A stretch of DNA of 12,008 nt from Campylobacteraceae bacterium (GCA_026985495.1 JALSQJ010000110.1:1-12008); one strand, 5' to 3'; counted from the stretch's first letter, positions 1-7,631 are shown. Notes: a model not told the origin generated them from the letters alone. A program made the numbers and translations.

Positions 1-441
1 ACTGGGGTTGTTAAACTGTTGCAAAACATAACCATCTATCTCTTTTGCTAACTCTTCTGCTTTTGAGATAGCTCCGTCCATACCCTTTGCTGCAGATGTT
101 AGAACAATTTTTGCACCTAAATGGGTAAGAAGTTTACGACGCTCAATGCTCATAGACTCAGGCATGGTTAAAATAAGTTTTAGTGACTTAGCAGCACAGA
201 TAGCAGCTAAACCTATCCCTGTATTTCCTGAAGTAGGTTCAATAATAGTAGAGTTTTCATTAATAACTCCAGATGCAAGGGCTTGGTTTATCATATTCAT
301 TGCAATCCTATCTTTGACTGATGAGGTAGGATTCATAAATTCACATTTTCCTAAAATAGTAGCTCCTGAACGTTCAGAGAGTTGGTTTAGTTTTACTAAA
401 GGGGTATTGCCTATTAAATCTTCGATGCTATTTGCTATCAT
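1..441 (-). CDS. cysK: Cysteine synthase (O-acetylserine sulfhydrylase), N-terminal part, cut by window edge
   Basis: The first 147 residues of a PLP enzyme that makes cysteine from O-acetylserine and sulfide in the cytoplasm; the rest lies left of base 1. The fold-type II signatures are visible: DLIGNTPLVKL at residues 8-18, NPTSSVKDRI at 37-46 with K43 as the expected PLP Schiff-base lysine, and EPTSGNTGIGLA at 68-79, whose SGNTG loop binds the substrate carboxylate and phosphate. ESMSIERRKLL at 97-107 is also typical. The start is the ATG at 441-439, because a GGAG Shine-Dalgarno lies 7 bases upstream inside the end of pyrC. This ATG shares one base with the pyrC stop (TAATG), so translational coupling is likely. 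It is probably the last or a late gene of the lnt-yidD-pyrC-cysK run. CysK is preferred over CysM, but the discriminating C-terminal half is missing. Confidence 0.9.
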   Translation of the reverse strand, partial: MIANSIEDLIGNTPLVKLNQLSERSGATILGKCEFMNPTSSVKDRIAMNMINQALASGVINENSTIIEPTSGNTGIGLAAICAAKSLKLILTMPESMSIERRKLLTHLGAKIVLTSAAKGMDGAISKAEELAKEIDGYVLQQFNNPS

Positions 442-1466
442 TATCTATCTCCTATTTTTTCAATCTTAATGATATTATAATTAATGGTTTTGGTTGCAAA
501 TATTGGTACTACATTATCGTATTTTGTAGGGACAATAAACGGTTCTTTTTCTAAGGTAACACGTTTAGTCGGAACTTTAATATGGTTATATATCCTCCTT
601 GCATTATCTGAGACAAATGCTTGGAGCTTTTCAACTGTAGAGTGTTCTACAAACAACTCAGTTAGCAGTTGCAGTGCAATTGGTGCAGTAAATACACCTG
701 CAGCACAGCCACAAGACTCTTTTGCATGTTGGGGGTGTGGGGCAGAGTCTGAACCAAACATCACTTTAGGATTACCCTCTAGTGCCACTTTTCGTAAAGC
801 TTCTCTATCTTCTGGTCGTTTTGCAATAGGCTTACAGAAGAGATGAGGTTGTAACATACCACCTGCCACATCATCAAGTGTAATAAGAAGATGATGAAGA
901 GTTATGGTCGCATATAGGTTTTCAAATCTATCTAAAGCCTCTACACTCTCTTTGGTGGTAATATGCTCCATAATAATTTTTAATTTTGGAAAGTTGGTAG
1001 CCAACATTTCGTAGATTGATACAAATTCTGCTTCTCTGTCCATTACAAAACCATTGGTCTCTCCATGAATACAGAGTGGAATGTTTAGTTCACTCATTGC
1101 TGTAAGGGTTGGGCGTAACTCCTCTACATCAAAACCACTTAATCCCCCTTCTGAATTAGTTGTAATCCCTGCAGGATAGAGTTTAATGGCTACTAGGTCA
1201 TCTTTTATAGATTCTAAAAACTCTTTGGTGTAAGTAGGTTTGAAAAATAGGGTCATATAAGGGGTAAAGTTCTCCTTGCCACACGCTTTTAAAATACGCT
1301 CTTTGTAGGAGAGTAACGCCTCTTTTGTTGAGATAGGTGGAACTAAATTAGGCATAATAATTGCACCTGAAAAACTTTTTGCACTTAAAGGAGCAACGGT
1401 GGAAAGCATCTCTTCATCACGTAGATGAAGATGCATATCAAGAGGTGAGGTGAGGATAATGGACAT
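441..1466 (-). CDS. pyrC: Dihydroorotase, PyrC type (class II)
   Basis: Zinc amidohydrolase that interconverts carbamoyl-aspartate and dihydroorotate in pyrimidine synthesis. The 341 residues are close to the 348 of E. coli PyrC. The metal ligands are all visible: DMHLHLRD at 10-17 (H12, H14), the lysine normally carbamylated in AIKLYPAG (K95), IHGE (H134), MEHITT (H168), and FGSDSAPH at 237-244 with catalytic D240. The start is the ATG at 1466. The reading frame stays open upstream to a TTG at 1505, but the family begins just before the HxH motif and an AGGTAG lies a few bases before this ATG. It follows yidD after 58 bases and ends by sharing a base with the cysK start. A weak promoter-like AATAAT preceded by TG lies in the yidD-pyrC gap, but I do not score it as a feature. 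Confidence 0.96.
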   Translation of the reverse strand: MSIILTSPLDMHLHLRDEEMLSTVAPLSAKSFSGAIIMPNLVPPISTKEALLSYKERILKACGKENFTPYMTLFFKPTYTKEFLESIKDDLVAIKLYPAGITTNSEGGLSGFDVEELRPTLTAMSELNIPLCIHGETNGFVMDREAEFVSIYEMLATNFPKLKIIMEHITTKESVEALDRFENLYATITLHHLLITLDDVAGGMLQPHLFCKPIAKRPEDREALRKVALEGNPKVMFGSDSAPHPQHAKESCGCAAGVFTAPIALQLLTELFVEHSTVEKLQAFVSDNARRIYNHIKVPTKRVTLEKEPFIVPTKYDNVVPIFATKTINYNIIKIEKIGDR

Positions 1467-1524
1467 TTTTCTACCTAGTAAATAATTTACACGATTATTG
1501 CACAATTATGGTTAAAATTACGTT

Positions 1525-1848
1525 TTAATAATTGAAATTTTTTATAATATAAAATAACTTTTTTCTATAAGGAATAATCCAATACTTAATATGACAATTT
1601 TGGACTAAATTGATAAGTTTAGGTTTGTGGTATATTACGATAGGATAGTCAATACCCCCCTCAAAAAGTTGATTGCAACGTAAAATTCTAAGAGTAGTTT
1701 GAAATAGTGCTTTGTCGGCTCTATTTAACTCAAATTGCCACTTTGCATACTCTGAACAGGTAGGGTAGTAACGACAAGAGGCAGGTAACATCTTTGATAT
1801 ATATTGATAGCCCTTTAGAGGGGTTAAAAAAAACTTTTTTATTCTCAT
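1525..1848 (-). CDS. yidD: Membrane protein insertion efficiency factor YidD
   Basis: A 107-residue YidD (DUF37, haemolytic-domain) protein, known from E. coli to assist YidC-dependent insertion of inner-membrane proteins at the cytoplasmic face. The family signature SCRYYPTCSEYA is at residues 24-35 (C25, C31). The second conserved cysteine segment follows as RILRCNQLFEGGIDYP at 54-69 (C58, G64, G65, D67). The N-terminus is basic and amphipathic (MRIKKFFLTPLKGYQYISK), as expected for membrane association. The tail beyond residue 75 is longer than in the 85-residue E. coli protein and rich in aromatic and basic residues. Its ATG overlaps the lnt stop as ATGA, so it is probably translated by coupling; only a weak AAGAG precedes it. 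The usual neighbours rpmH, rnpA and yidC are not here. Instead it sits beside lnt and close to yajC-secDF. Confidence 0.93.
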   Translation of the reverse strand: MRIKKFFLTPLKGYQYISKMLPASCRYYPTCSEYAKWQFELNRADKALFQTTLRILRCNQLFEGGIDYPIVIYHKPKLINLVQNCHIKYWIIPYRKKLFYIIKNFNY

Positions 1849-3134
1849 TTTTCTACTCTTATTAGATTTCCATTTTGAATAATATAGGAGTCAGACATAT
1901 TAATTGAGTGATAGATGGTTGTACCATACTTTTTGCTATAGTATTGTAGTAGTATCTTCTGTTCAGTTGGTTCAATAGAGGGGACAACCCAACCATTATT
2001 AGAGATGACAATCATATTTTTAGGCTCTCCAACATATAGGGGTTCAGAACACGCCTCATAACATATAGCATTTCGGTAGCTTTTCCCATCTATCTCATAA
2101 TCTATAGGCTTTTTTGCTCCAACATAGTCAGGAGCTCCATCAAAAAATAGTCTATTTATCCAACTTCCCATCCATTTTGGAAGAGGATTTGCTTCGCCAA
2201 AGGGAACAAGAATGACCTTATTTGCTATGCTATAGTTCCCATCTTTAAATATATAGGTAGAGTTTCTAGGTATATTCTTATCTATATATAATGCTCCTAA
2301 AACAATGGTTATCTCTTTAGAACGAATATATAGAGCTTTCATCAATTGAGGTTGTCTGTTTAGGAAAAGAGCAAAGATAGATTCAGGAAGAATAACGATT
2401 GACTTTCCATCTTGAATGGCTTTATCAATTTTTAGAAAAACATTATTGATATGTTGCTGTTGAAGCTCTGGTTTCCATTTATCAATAACATTGATATGGA
2501 AGTTAGTTAGTGCAATATTTTGAGTTAGAGGCTCTATCTTTTTAAAATGTGAAATGTATGGGTATGCACCTATAGCTAAGATTAAAAAGAGAGGGTTTCT
2601 CTTATATATACTCAAGGAGATAGCAAAAAGAGTGAGTGCAAATTGCCACTTCTCAATTCCAATATAGGAGTTTACAAAAACCATCTCTGGTTTGTACCAG
2701 TCAAATCCTAAAGGGTGAATATAGGAGAAGAGAAGTAAAAAGAGTGCTTTTATTGCTAAAGGCATATACTCTTTGTTACTTTTTTTACCTATATATTCAG
2801 CTATAGAGGCAAAAAAGAGAAAGATAGAGGCAAAAATAGTAGAGGTAATAATCACACCAATAGGAATAGCCCATGCAAAGCCATAGTTTGCAAAGCTCAT
2901 TGAAATCCACCAAAACCAAAGGGTTGCCATGAAAAAACCAAACCAAAACCATACTCTTCTATCGGCTTGAAGTAGATAATAGAGGGTTAGTATTCCTAAA
3001 ATGGTATTTAATAGATAGTTGACCAACCCAAACCAATCTAGGTATATCGCTCCAGCACTCAATAGGGAGATTAAAAAGCCTCGTATTATATTGTTAGTGT
3101 TAAAATACGCTTTAATTTTTTTATATAAACTCAA
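1845..3134 (-). CDS. lnt: Apolipoprotein N-acyltransferase
   Basis: Inner-membrane enzyme that adds the third acyl chain to the N-terminal cysteine of lipoproteins, the last step before Lol export. It has a hydrophobic N-terminal half with about seven predicted membrane segments, then a nitrilase-fold periplasmic domain. The Glu-Lys-Cys catalytic triad can be placed: E251 in ILPESIF, K306 in NKVILVPFGE and C358 in AICYEAC. The C-terminus lies close behind the catalytic domain with little room for a final membrane helix. I choose the TTG at 3134, giving 429 residues, because AAGGA lies six bases upstream; a TTG at 3152 has no such site. The protein is shorter than the roughly 510 residues of E. 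coli Lnt. It is divergent from yajC across 12 bases and overlaps yidD by 4. Any promoter must lie inside yajC; I saw no clear one. Confidence 0.93.
   Translation of the reverse strand: MSLYKKIKAYFNTNNIIRGFLISLLSAGAIYLDWFGLVNYLLNTILGILTLYYLLQADRRVWFWFGFFMATLWFWWISMSFANYGFAWAIPIGVIITSTIFASIFLFFASIAEYIGKKSNKEYMPLAIKALFLLLFSYIHPLGFDWYKPEMVFVNSYIGIEKWQFALTLFAISLSIYKRNPLFLILAIGAYPYISHFKKIEPLTQNIALTNFHINVIDKWKPELQQQHINNVFLKIDKAIQDGKSIVILPESIFALFLNRQPQLMKALYIRSKEITIVLGALYIDKNIPRNSTYIFKDGNYSIANKVILVPFGEANPLPKWMGSWINRLFFDGAPDYVGAKKPIDYEIDGKSYRNAICYEACSEPLYVGEPKNMIVISNNGWVVPSIEPTEQKILLQYYSKKYGTTIYHSINMSDSYIIQNGNLIRVEK
3098..3106 (+). promoter_or_regulatory. Candidate extended -10 promoter for yajC-secD-secF
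   Basis: TGTTAAAAT fits an extended -10 (TGn followed by TAnnnT). It would place the transcript start near 3113, about 34 bases before yajC, inside the 5' end of lnt on the other strand. The upstream stretch is AT-rich without a clear -35, as is common in this phylum. In AT-rich DNA such matches are frequent, so this is tentative. Confidence 0.35.
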
Positions 3135-3146
3135 AAGGATTCCTTT
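3134..3146. promoter_or_regulatory. Palindromic double Shine-Dalgarno shared by lnt and yajC
   Basis: The 13 bases AAAGGATTCCTTT form an inverted repeat that is perfect apart from the central base (AAAGGA / TCCTTT around T3140). Read on the plus strand, AAGGA is 7 bases before the yajC ATG at 3147. Read on the minus strand, AAGGA is 6 bases before the lnt TTG at 3134. One element therefore supplies the ribosome binding site in both directions. The first base of the palindrome is also the first base of the lnt start codon. Confidence 0.8.
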
Positions 3147-3407
3147 ATGCAATCACTAGGACAATTTCTGCCACTTATTTTTCTATTTGGTATTTTTTAC
3201 TTTTTAATCATTAGACCTCAACAAAAACAGCAAAAAGAGCATGCTGAAATGTTAAACGCACTAACAAAAGGTGACAAAATCATTACAACAGGTGGATTAC
3301 ACGCTGAAGTAGTAAAAGTTGAAGAGGATTTTATCAAAATCAAACTGAACGATACATCAATTGTTAAGCTTGACAAAGCTTTTGTTAATAGAAAGGTAGA
3401 TATATAA
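3147..3407 (+). CDS. yajC: Preprotein translocase subunit YajC
   Basis: An 86-residue single-pass membrane protein of the SecD-SecF-YajC accessory complex, which binds SecYEG and helps proton-motive-force-driven late translocation. The membrane helix spans about residues 7-23 and runs into the family signature IIRPQQKQQKEH at 21-32. A small cytoplasmic domain follows with the typical GDKIITTGGLHAEVVKV stretch at 42-58. The ATG at 3147 is preceded by AAGGA seven bases upstream, half of the palindrome shared with lnt. secD starts three bases after the stop, so the three sec genes form one operon. Length and domain layout are normal. Confidence 0.96.
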   Translation: MQSLGQFLPLIFLFGIFYFLIIRPQQKQQKEHAEMLNALTKGDKIITTGGLHAEVVKVEEDFIKIKLNDTSIVKLDKAFVNRKVDI

Positions 3408-3410
3408 TTT

Positions 3411-4997
3411 ATGGGAACATTAAACTATAGAGTTGTCATTTTTCTCTTTGCATTCATTTTTGGAGTGGTTTTCTCTATTCCAACTTTAATTCAGAGTGAA
3501 GAGGGCAAAAAAATTACCTTGGGGCTTGACCTACAAGGTGGACTACATATGCTACTCTCTGTTAAAACAGAAGTAGCACTTGAATCAAAACTGAAATCTA
3601 CAGCTACAAGTATTAAATATGTACTTGAAGATGAAGATATTGTTTTTGATGATTTAAAAATTGATAGCGATAGAGTCTCATTTGAACTTTTAGATGAAGA
3701 TGATGTCACAAAGGTTGATAAGCTTTTAAAAGATGACTTTAAAGGTATTGTCATTAATAAATCTGGAATGTCATACACTATGACATTGAGTTCAAAATTG
3801 GCTGAAGAGACTAAGAAAAATGCTATTGACCAAGCTGTAGATACCATTCGTAACCGTCTTAATATGTTTGGACTTGCAGAACCAACTGTTGCAAAACAGG
3901 GTGCAGATAAGATTTTAGTAGAAGTTCCAGGTGTCAAAACGGCTGAGGAGGAGCAACGTATTAGAGCCTTAATCGCTAAAGCTGCTCATCTTCAGATGAT
4001 GGCTGTTGATGAAGAGAGAGCAAATAGAGTTTACTCTATGAGTGGTGAAGAGGCAAAACAGTATGGAGATATTATCTTAAATGATGTTACCAATAAAGAT
4101 AAGCGTTATCTTTTATACTCTGTACCAATCTTAGATGGTTCAATGCTAACTGATGCAAAGGTAGGGTATGAGCGAAAAACAAATCGACCTCTTATTAACT
4201 TCTCATTAGATGGGCAGGGGTCTAAAATTTTTGCTGACTTTACAGATAAATCGGTAGGGAAGAGAATGGCTGTTGTGTTAGACAATGAGGTATATACTGC
4301 ACCAAATATTGTTCAGCGTATTGGTGGAGGTCATGTTCAGATTACAGGTAACTTTACCCCACAAGAGGCAAATGATATTGCTATTGCCTTACGTTCGGGT
4401 TCACTTCTAGCCCCTGTTCAAGTAGAAGAGAAGCGAAGTGTAGGACCTAGTCTTGGTAAAGATAATATTGTTGCCTCCTCTATTGCTCTAGCTGTTGGTT
4501 TTATCTTAGTGGTACTTTTTATGGTACTCTACTATGGAGTAGCTGGAGTTATTGCCAATACAGCACTTATTGCAAACCTCTTTTTAATCTTAGCTATTAT
4601 GTCCATGTTTGAGGCAACCTTGACTCTTCCTGGTATGGCAGGTATTGTTCTTACTGTGGGTATGGCTGTTGATGCCAATGTTATTATTAATGAGCGTATT
4701 CGTGAACTTTTACACTCTGGAAGCTCCATTACAAAAGCTATAGAGCAGGGGTACAACAATGCATTTACTGCTATTTGGGATGCAAATGTTACAACACTTA
4801 TCGCAGCAGTGGTACTCTTTGCTTATGGTACAGGACCAATTAAAGGGTTCTCTTTGACTATTAGTATTGGTATTTTAGCCTCAATGTTAACAGCTATTTT
4901 AGGAACACATGGTATATATCAATATCTACTTCCTAAAATTGACAAAAACAGATTAGGCTTCTGGTTTGGAATTAAAAAAGAGAAAGGGGCTAAATAA
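3411..4997 (+). CDS. secD: Protein translocase subunit SecD
   Basis: An inner-membrane RND-superfamily subunit that, with SecF, uses the proton gradient to pull proteins through SecYEG. The layout is classical: helix 1 at about 7-24, the GLDLQGGLH motif at 38-46, a large periplasmic P1 region to about 345 (including AIDQAVDTIRNRLNMFGL at 138-155), then five C-terminal helices between about 355 and 500. GMAVDANVIINERIRE at 417-432 is the conserved fourth-helix motif; D421 matches the acidic residue implicated in proton coupling. The 528 residues are shorter than the 615 of E. coli. The ATG lies three bases after yajC; the nearest AAAGG is about 14 bases away, so coupling to yajC probably helps initiation. 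Its stop overlaps the secF ATG by one base. Confidence 0.97.
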   Translation: MGTLNYRVVIFLFAFIFGVVFSIPTLIQSEEGKKITLGLDLQGGLHMLLSVKTEVALESKLKSTATSIKYVLEDEDIVFDDLKIDSDRVSFELLDEDDVTKVDKLLKDDFKGIVINKSGMSYTMTLSSKLAEETKKNAIDQAVDTIRNRLNMFGLAEPTVAKQGADKILVEVPGVKTAEEEQRIRALIAKAAHLQMMAVDEERANRVYSMSGEEAKQYGDIILNDVTNKDKRYLLYSVPILDGSMLTDAKVGYERKTNRPLINFSLDGQGSKIFADFTDKSVGKRMAVVLDNEVYTAPNIVQRIGGGHVQITGNFTPQEANDIAIALRSGSLLAPVQVEEKRSVGPSLGKDNIVASSIALAVGFILVVLFMVLYYGVAGVIANTALIANLFLILAIMSMFEATLTLPGMAGIVLTVGMAVDANVIINERIRELLHSGSSITKAIEQGYNNAFTAIWDANVTTLIAAVVLFAYGTGPIKGFSLTISIGILASMLTAILGTHGIYQYLLPKIDKNRLGFWFGIKKEKGAK

Positions 4998-5971
4998 TGG
5001 AAGTATTTAAACATAATCAAGCCATTATAGGCTTTATGAAGAGTGCTAAAAAAGTGGGTGCTTTTTCAGCATTTATGATTATTGCATCATTGGCTCTTCT
5101 TATGACAAAGGGTCTAAACTATGGTATTGACTTTGCAGGAGGAACTATTGTTCAAGTTCAATATGAGGGTAAAGCTCCTATTGACAAAGTAAGAGATGTT
5201 CTATCTAAAAATAAAACATATTCAACTGCATCGGTAACTTTTTTTGGTTCAGATAGTGAGATTGCTATTCGTACAAAAAGCACCTCTAAAGATGTTGATG
5301 TTGACCTATCCGATGAGGTTCGTAATCTTTTAAATGGAACAGGTTCATTTAAAATAAGAGGTGTAGATATGGTAGGTCCAGCAGTTGGAGATGAACTCCG
5401 TACTCAAGGTCTTATGGCAATGCTACTCTCTATTATTGGTATTTTAGCCTACATCTCATTTAGATTTGAGTGGCGTTTTGCTTTGGCTTCAGTTATGGCA
5501 CTTATACACGATGTTACTATTGCTCTTGGAGCATTAGCCCTTTTCCAAATAGATGTAAATCTACCTATTTTAGCAGCTATTTTAACTATTTTAGGGTACT
5601 CCCTAAACGATACGGTTATTGTCTTTGACCGTATTCGTGAGGGGATTAGGAGCATTAAAACAACTAATTTAGATGAGATTATTGATGAGTCGGTAACACG
5701 AACACTCTCTCGAACTACACTTACCTCATTAACTACATTTTTTGTTGTATTGACACTCTATCTTTTTGGTGGTGAGGCACTTAAAGGGTTCTCATTTACA
5801 CTTTTAGTAGGTGTTGTTGTTGGTACGTACTCATCTATTTTTGTTGCATCACCAATTTTAATGTGGTTGAACTTTTCTGTAACAGGTTTTAGAGAACAAG
5901 AGGCTAAAAAAGCAAAACGTGAGAAAGAGAAAGAGAAGATGCGTGCAATGTACGAACAAGGTAGCATGTAG
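4997..5971 (+). CDS. secF: Protein translocase subunit SecF
   Basis: Partner of SecD in the proton-driven translocation motor. A first helix at about 21-37 is followed by the signature YGIDFAGGT at 42-50, a periplasmic domain to about 135, and five helices to about 292. NDTVIVFDRIRE at 204-215 is the conserved fourth-helix motif (D205, D211, R212), and SRTTLTSLTTF at 238-248 is also characteristic. The cytoplasmic tail is highly charged (KKAKREKEKEKMR at about 304-316). The ATG at 4997 overlaps the secD TAA as TAATG and has an excellent AAAGGGG seven bases upstream inside secD. The length of 324 residues is normal. SecD and SecF are separate chains here, unlike the fused SecDF of some bacteria. 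Confidence 0.97.
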   Translation: MEVFKHNQAIIGFMKSAKKVGAFSAFMIIASLALLMTKGLNYGIDFAGGTIVQVQYEGKAPIDKVRDVLSKNKTYSTASVTFFGSDSEIAIRTKSTSKDVDVDLSDEVRNLLNGTGSFKIRGVDMVGPAVGDELRTQGLMAMLLSIIGILAYISFRFEWRFALASVMALIHDVTIALGALALFQIDVNLPILAAILTILGYSLNDTVIVFDRIREGIRSIKTTNLDEIIDESVTRTLSRTTLTSLTTFFVVLTLYLFGGEALKGFSFTLLVGVVVGTYSSIFVASPILMWLNFSVTGFREQEAKKAKREKEKEKMRAMYEQGSM

Positions 5972-5973
5972 TA

Positions 5974-6321
5974 ATGGATTGGGGAAAAGTTTTTTATATA
6001 TTCTTTACTCTAATGAGTCTGACAACGTCAGTCTCATTTCTTTTTGAAGACTCATCTATTGCCCTTTTTACAGCTGCAAGTATTAATTTTATCTCAACTA
6101 TTTTAAAGTTAGGAGTACGTAAGCTACTTGCTGCTGAGCTTTTAGCAGGTTCTTTAGTCGCCGATTTACATCTCTTACCAGCATTTTTTATTTATGAATT
6201 TGGTAAAACAGATGCTCATACTGGACTTATTATAGGTTTGGTTATTGGTGCAATTATTGCTAATATCTATACTCTTATTATCTCTATGATAGAGAGTGCA
6301 AAGATTAAAGAGGAGTTTTAG
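5974..6321 (+). CDS. Small four-helix membrane protein, DUF6394-like, function unknown
   Basis: A 115-residue very hydrophobic protein with four predicted membrane segments at about 5-24, 28-46, 52-74 and 82-105. It has few charged residues: a KLGVRK patch at 45-50, conserved-looking AAELLAGSLVADLHLLPA at 53-70, and a short charged tail. The absence of a signal peptide and the compact size suggest an integral inner-membrane protein. I associate it with the DUF6394 family of Campylobacterota from memory; no function is known to me. It starts two bases after the secF stop, so it is almost certainly cotranscribed with yajC-secD-secF. That makes an accessory role in translocation or envelope assembly a reasonable guess, but only from context. 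The AAGG upstream is 11-12 bases away, so coupling to secF is likely. The gene ends nine bases before a convergent gene. Confidence 0.85.
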   Translation: MDWGKVFYIFFTLMSLTTSVSFLFEDSSIALFTAASINFISTILKLGVRKLLAAELLAGSLVADLHLLPAFFIYEFGKTDAHTGLIIGLVIGAIIANIYTLIISMIESAKIKEEF

Positions 6322-6330
6322 TCTCTCTTA

Positions 6331-7431
6331 CTATATTCCATATCTTCTATTTTTAACAGCTTGACCAAGTTGGAAAACAGTCATTGCATAAAAACTACTA
6401 TGGTTATAGGTGGTAATGACTCTAAAGTTATGTGTACCCATCCAGAGTTCATCATAGCTATATTTTGGAAGTTTAATCAACGATACAGGACCTCTATAGC
6501 TAAGATGTGTTCTTGGTACTATATGATACTTTTTTCGTAACTTATATTGAGAATATTTAGTTTTATAGCCTGTTTTAAGTCTATTAAATCTATAGCCTCT
6601 ATATTTAGCTCTAACAGCAACTTCTCTAATACTACTATCCCAACCATTTTTAGCAAAATAGTTCGCAATAGAGCCAATAGCATCTTCTGGATTCCATAAG
6701 TCTGTTACTCCATCTTCATTGAAATCTACAGCAAATGTTAAGTAGGAACTAGCAATAAATTGACCATACCCCATTGCACCTGCATTTGAACCTTTTAGTG
6801 CAAGTGGGTCTAAATTTGCTTCTCTAGTCATGATTAAAAATTTTTCAAGTTGTTTGGTATAAAAATCTTCTCGTCTATCTCCCAACATTGCTTTAGAGGT
6901 TAAGATATCAATGACTCTTTTTTCCCCAAAATATTTTCCATAACCTGTCTCTATTCCTAAAATACCAATAATAAATTCAGGTAGAACACCATAAACTTGA
7001 TAAGCTTTATTTAGTGCATTCTCATGCTCATTCCAAAAAGCAACACCACGGTTAATATTTGCTTCATAAATCACACCATTTCGGTATCTATCCCATTTAC
7101 CTTGAGGTTTAACAGTTGTGATACAATCATTTTTACCATTTTTAGTGATACAAGGCTCAACTATCTGGTTTAAATCTTTTGCATCAGAGAAGATGCTGTA
7201 GAGATACTTTTTGTCAAAGTTGTGTTGAGTATGCATCTGCTCTATAAACTCTAAAAGTTTGTAGTTACCTGCAAAATGACCAGTTAAATCTATACTCTCT
7301 GTAGTTTGTGGTTCAAGAGGTATGGTAGTACTATTATCTTCATCTACCGAAGGAGGAGAAATCTGTTGTTGGCTACAAGCTGTAAACAGAAGTAGCGAGA
7401 TGGCTAAAGAGGGTATCGTTTTTATTTTCAT
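6331..7431 (-). CDS. mltB: Lipoprotein lytic murein transglycosylase, MltB type
   Basis: A cell-wall enzyme that cleaves peptidoglycan between MurNAc and GlcNAc to give anhydro-muropeptides. The 366 residues begin with a lipoprotein signal peptide ending LLLFTAC, which makes C19 the lipidated cysteine. Serine at +2 suggests outer-membrane sorting. The SLT_2-type domain is clear: GILGIETGYGKYFG at 156-169 carries catalytic E161, then GAMGYGQFIASSY at 218-230 and DAIGSIANYFAKNGW at 250-264. DFNEDGVTDLW at 236-246 is an EF-hand-like loop matching the calcium site of E. coli Slt35/MltB. The ATG at 7431 was chosen because it gives a correct signal peptide and has GGAA nine bases upstream; a TTG five codons earlier has no support. 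It faces the sec operon with a nine-base gap. Its promoter is probably the minus-strand TATAAT in the palindrome at 7462-7475. Confidence 0.92.
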   Translation of the reverse strand: MKIKTIPSLAISLLLFTACSQQQISPPSVDEDNSTTIPLEPQTTESIDLTGHFAGNYKLLEFIEQMHTQHNFDKKYLYSIFSDAKDLNQIVEPCITKNGKNDCITTVKPQGKWDRYRNGVIYEANINRGVAFWNEHENALNKAYQVYGVLPEFIIGILGIETGYGKYFGEKRVIDILTSKAMLGDRREDFYTKQLEKFLIMTREANLDPLALKGSNAGAMGYGQFIASSYLTFAVDFNEDGVTDLWNPEDAIGSIANYFAKNGWDSSIREVAVRAKYRGYRFNRLKTGYKTKYSQYKLRKKYHIVPRTHLSYRGPVSLIKLPKYSYDELWMGTHNFRVITTYNHSSFYAMTVFQLGQAVKNRRYGI

Positions 7432-7461
7432 AGTTATATATTCCAAAGTTCCAATTTTGAG

Positions 7462-7475
7462 CTTATTATAATAAG
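7462..7475. promoter_or_regulatory. 14-base palindrome with overlapping -10 boxes on both strands
   Basis: CTTATTATAATAAG reads the same on both strands. It contains TATAAT on the plus strand (7467-7472) and on the minus strand (7470-7465). The minus-strand box would start the mltB-like transcript near 7458, giving a leader of about 27 bases with the GGAA site. The plus-strand box would start a transcript near 7479. The symmetry could also be an operator for a dimeric repressor. It is AT-only apart from the outermost C and G, so chance is possible. Confidence 0.45.
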
Positions 7476-7478
7476 TAG

Positions 7479-7532
7479 ATGATGAAATGGTTATTAAATT
7501 CTCTTCAAAAGATTATTAATTTAAATGAATAG
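7479..7532 (+). CDS. Speculative 17-codon leaderless small ORF
   Basis: The plus-strand TATAAT at 7467-7472 is followed six bases later by ATGATG, opening a frame that encodes MMKWLLNSLQKIINLNE and then TAG. The peptide would be an amphipathic helix with hydrophobic W4, L5, L6, L9, I12, I13 and L15. There is no Shine-Dalgarno, so translation would have to be leaderless. An open stretch this short is easily random. It is listed because the promoter-to-ATG geometry resembles that of lptE in the same window. I recognise no family. Confidence 0.15.
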   Translation: MMKWLLNSLQKIINLNE

Positions 7533-7631
7533 AGAGTTTTAAGTTGAGATATTACAAATAGTGTTTTTTTTTATGATAAATTAGTAGAGTGTGATGTGAA
7601 AAAATACAATATTTTTTCTATATAAATACGA

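Noticed and set aside
484..846. 120-codon open frame on the plus strand opposite pyrC
   Set aside because: pyrC is complete with all metal ligands on the other strand, and this frame shows no recognisable domain.
3491..3937. 148-codon open frame on the minus strand inside secD, serine-rich
   Set aside because: It is antisense to strongly conserved secD, has low-complexity composition, no family motif and no ribosome site. It is a shadow of secD codon usage.
7561..7575. Run of T at 7564-7572 considered as an intrinsic terminator
   Set aside because: No GC-rich inverted repeat precedes it on either strand. It is more likely part of an AT-rich upstream region.
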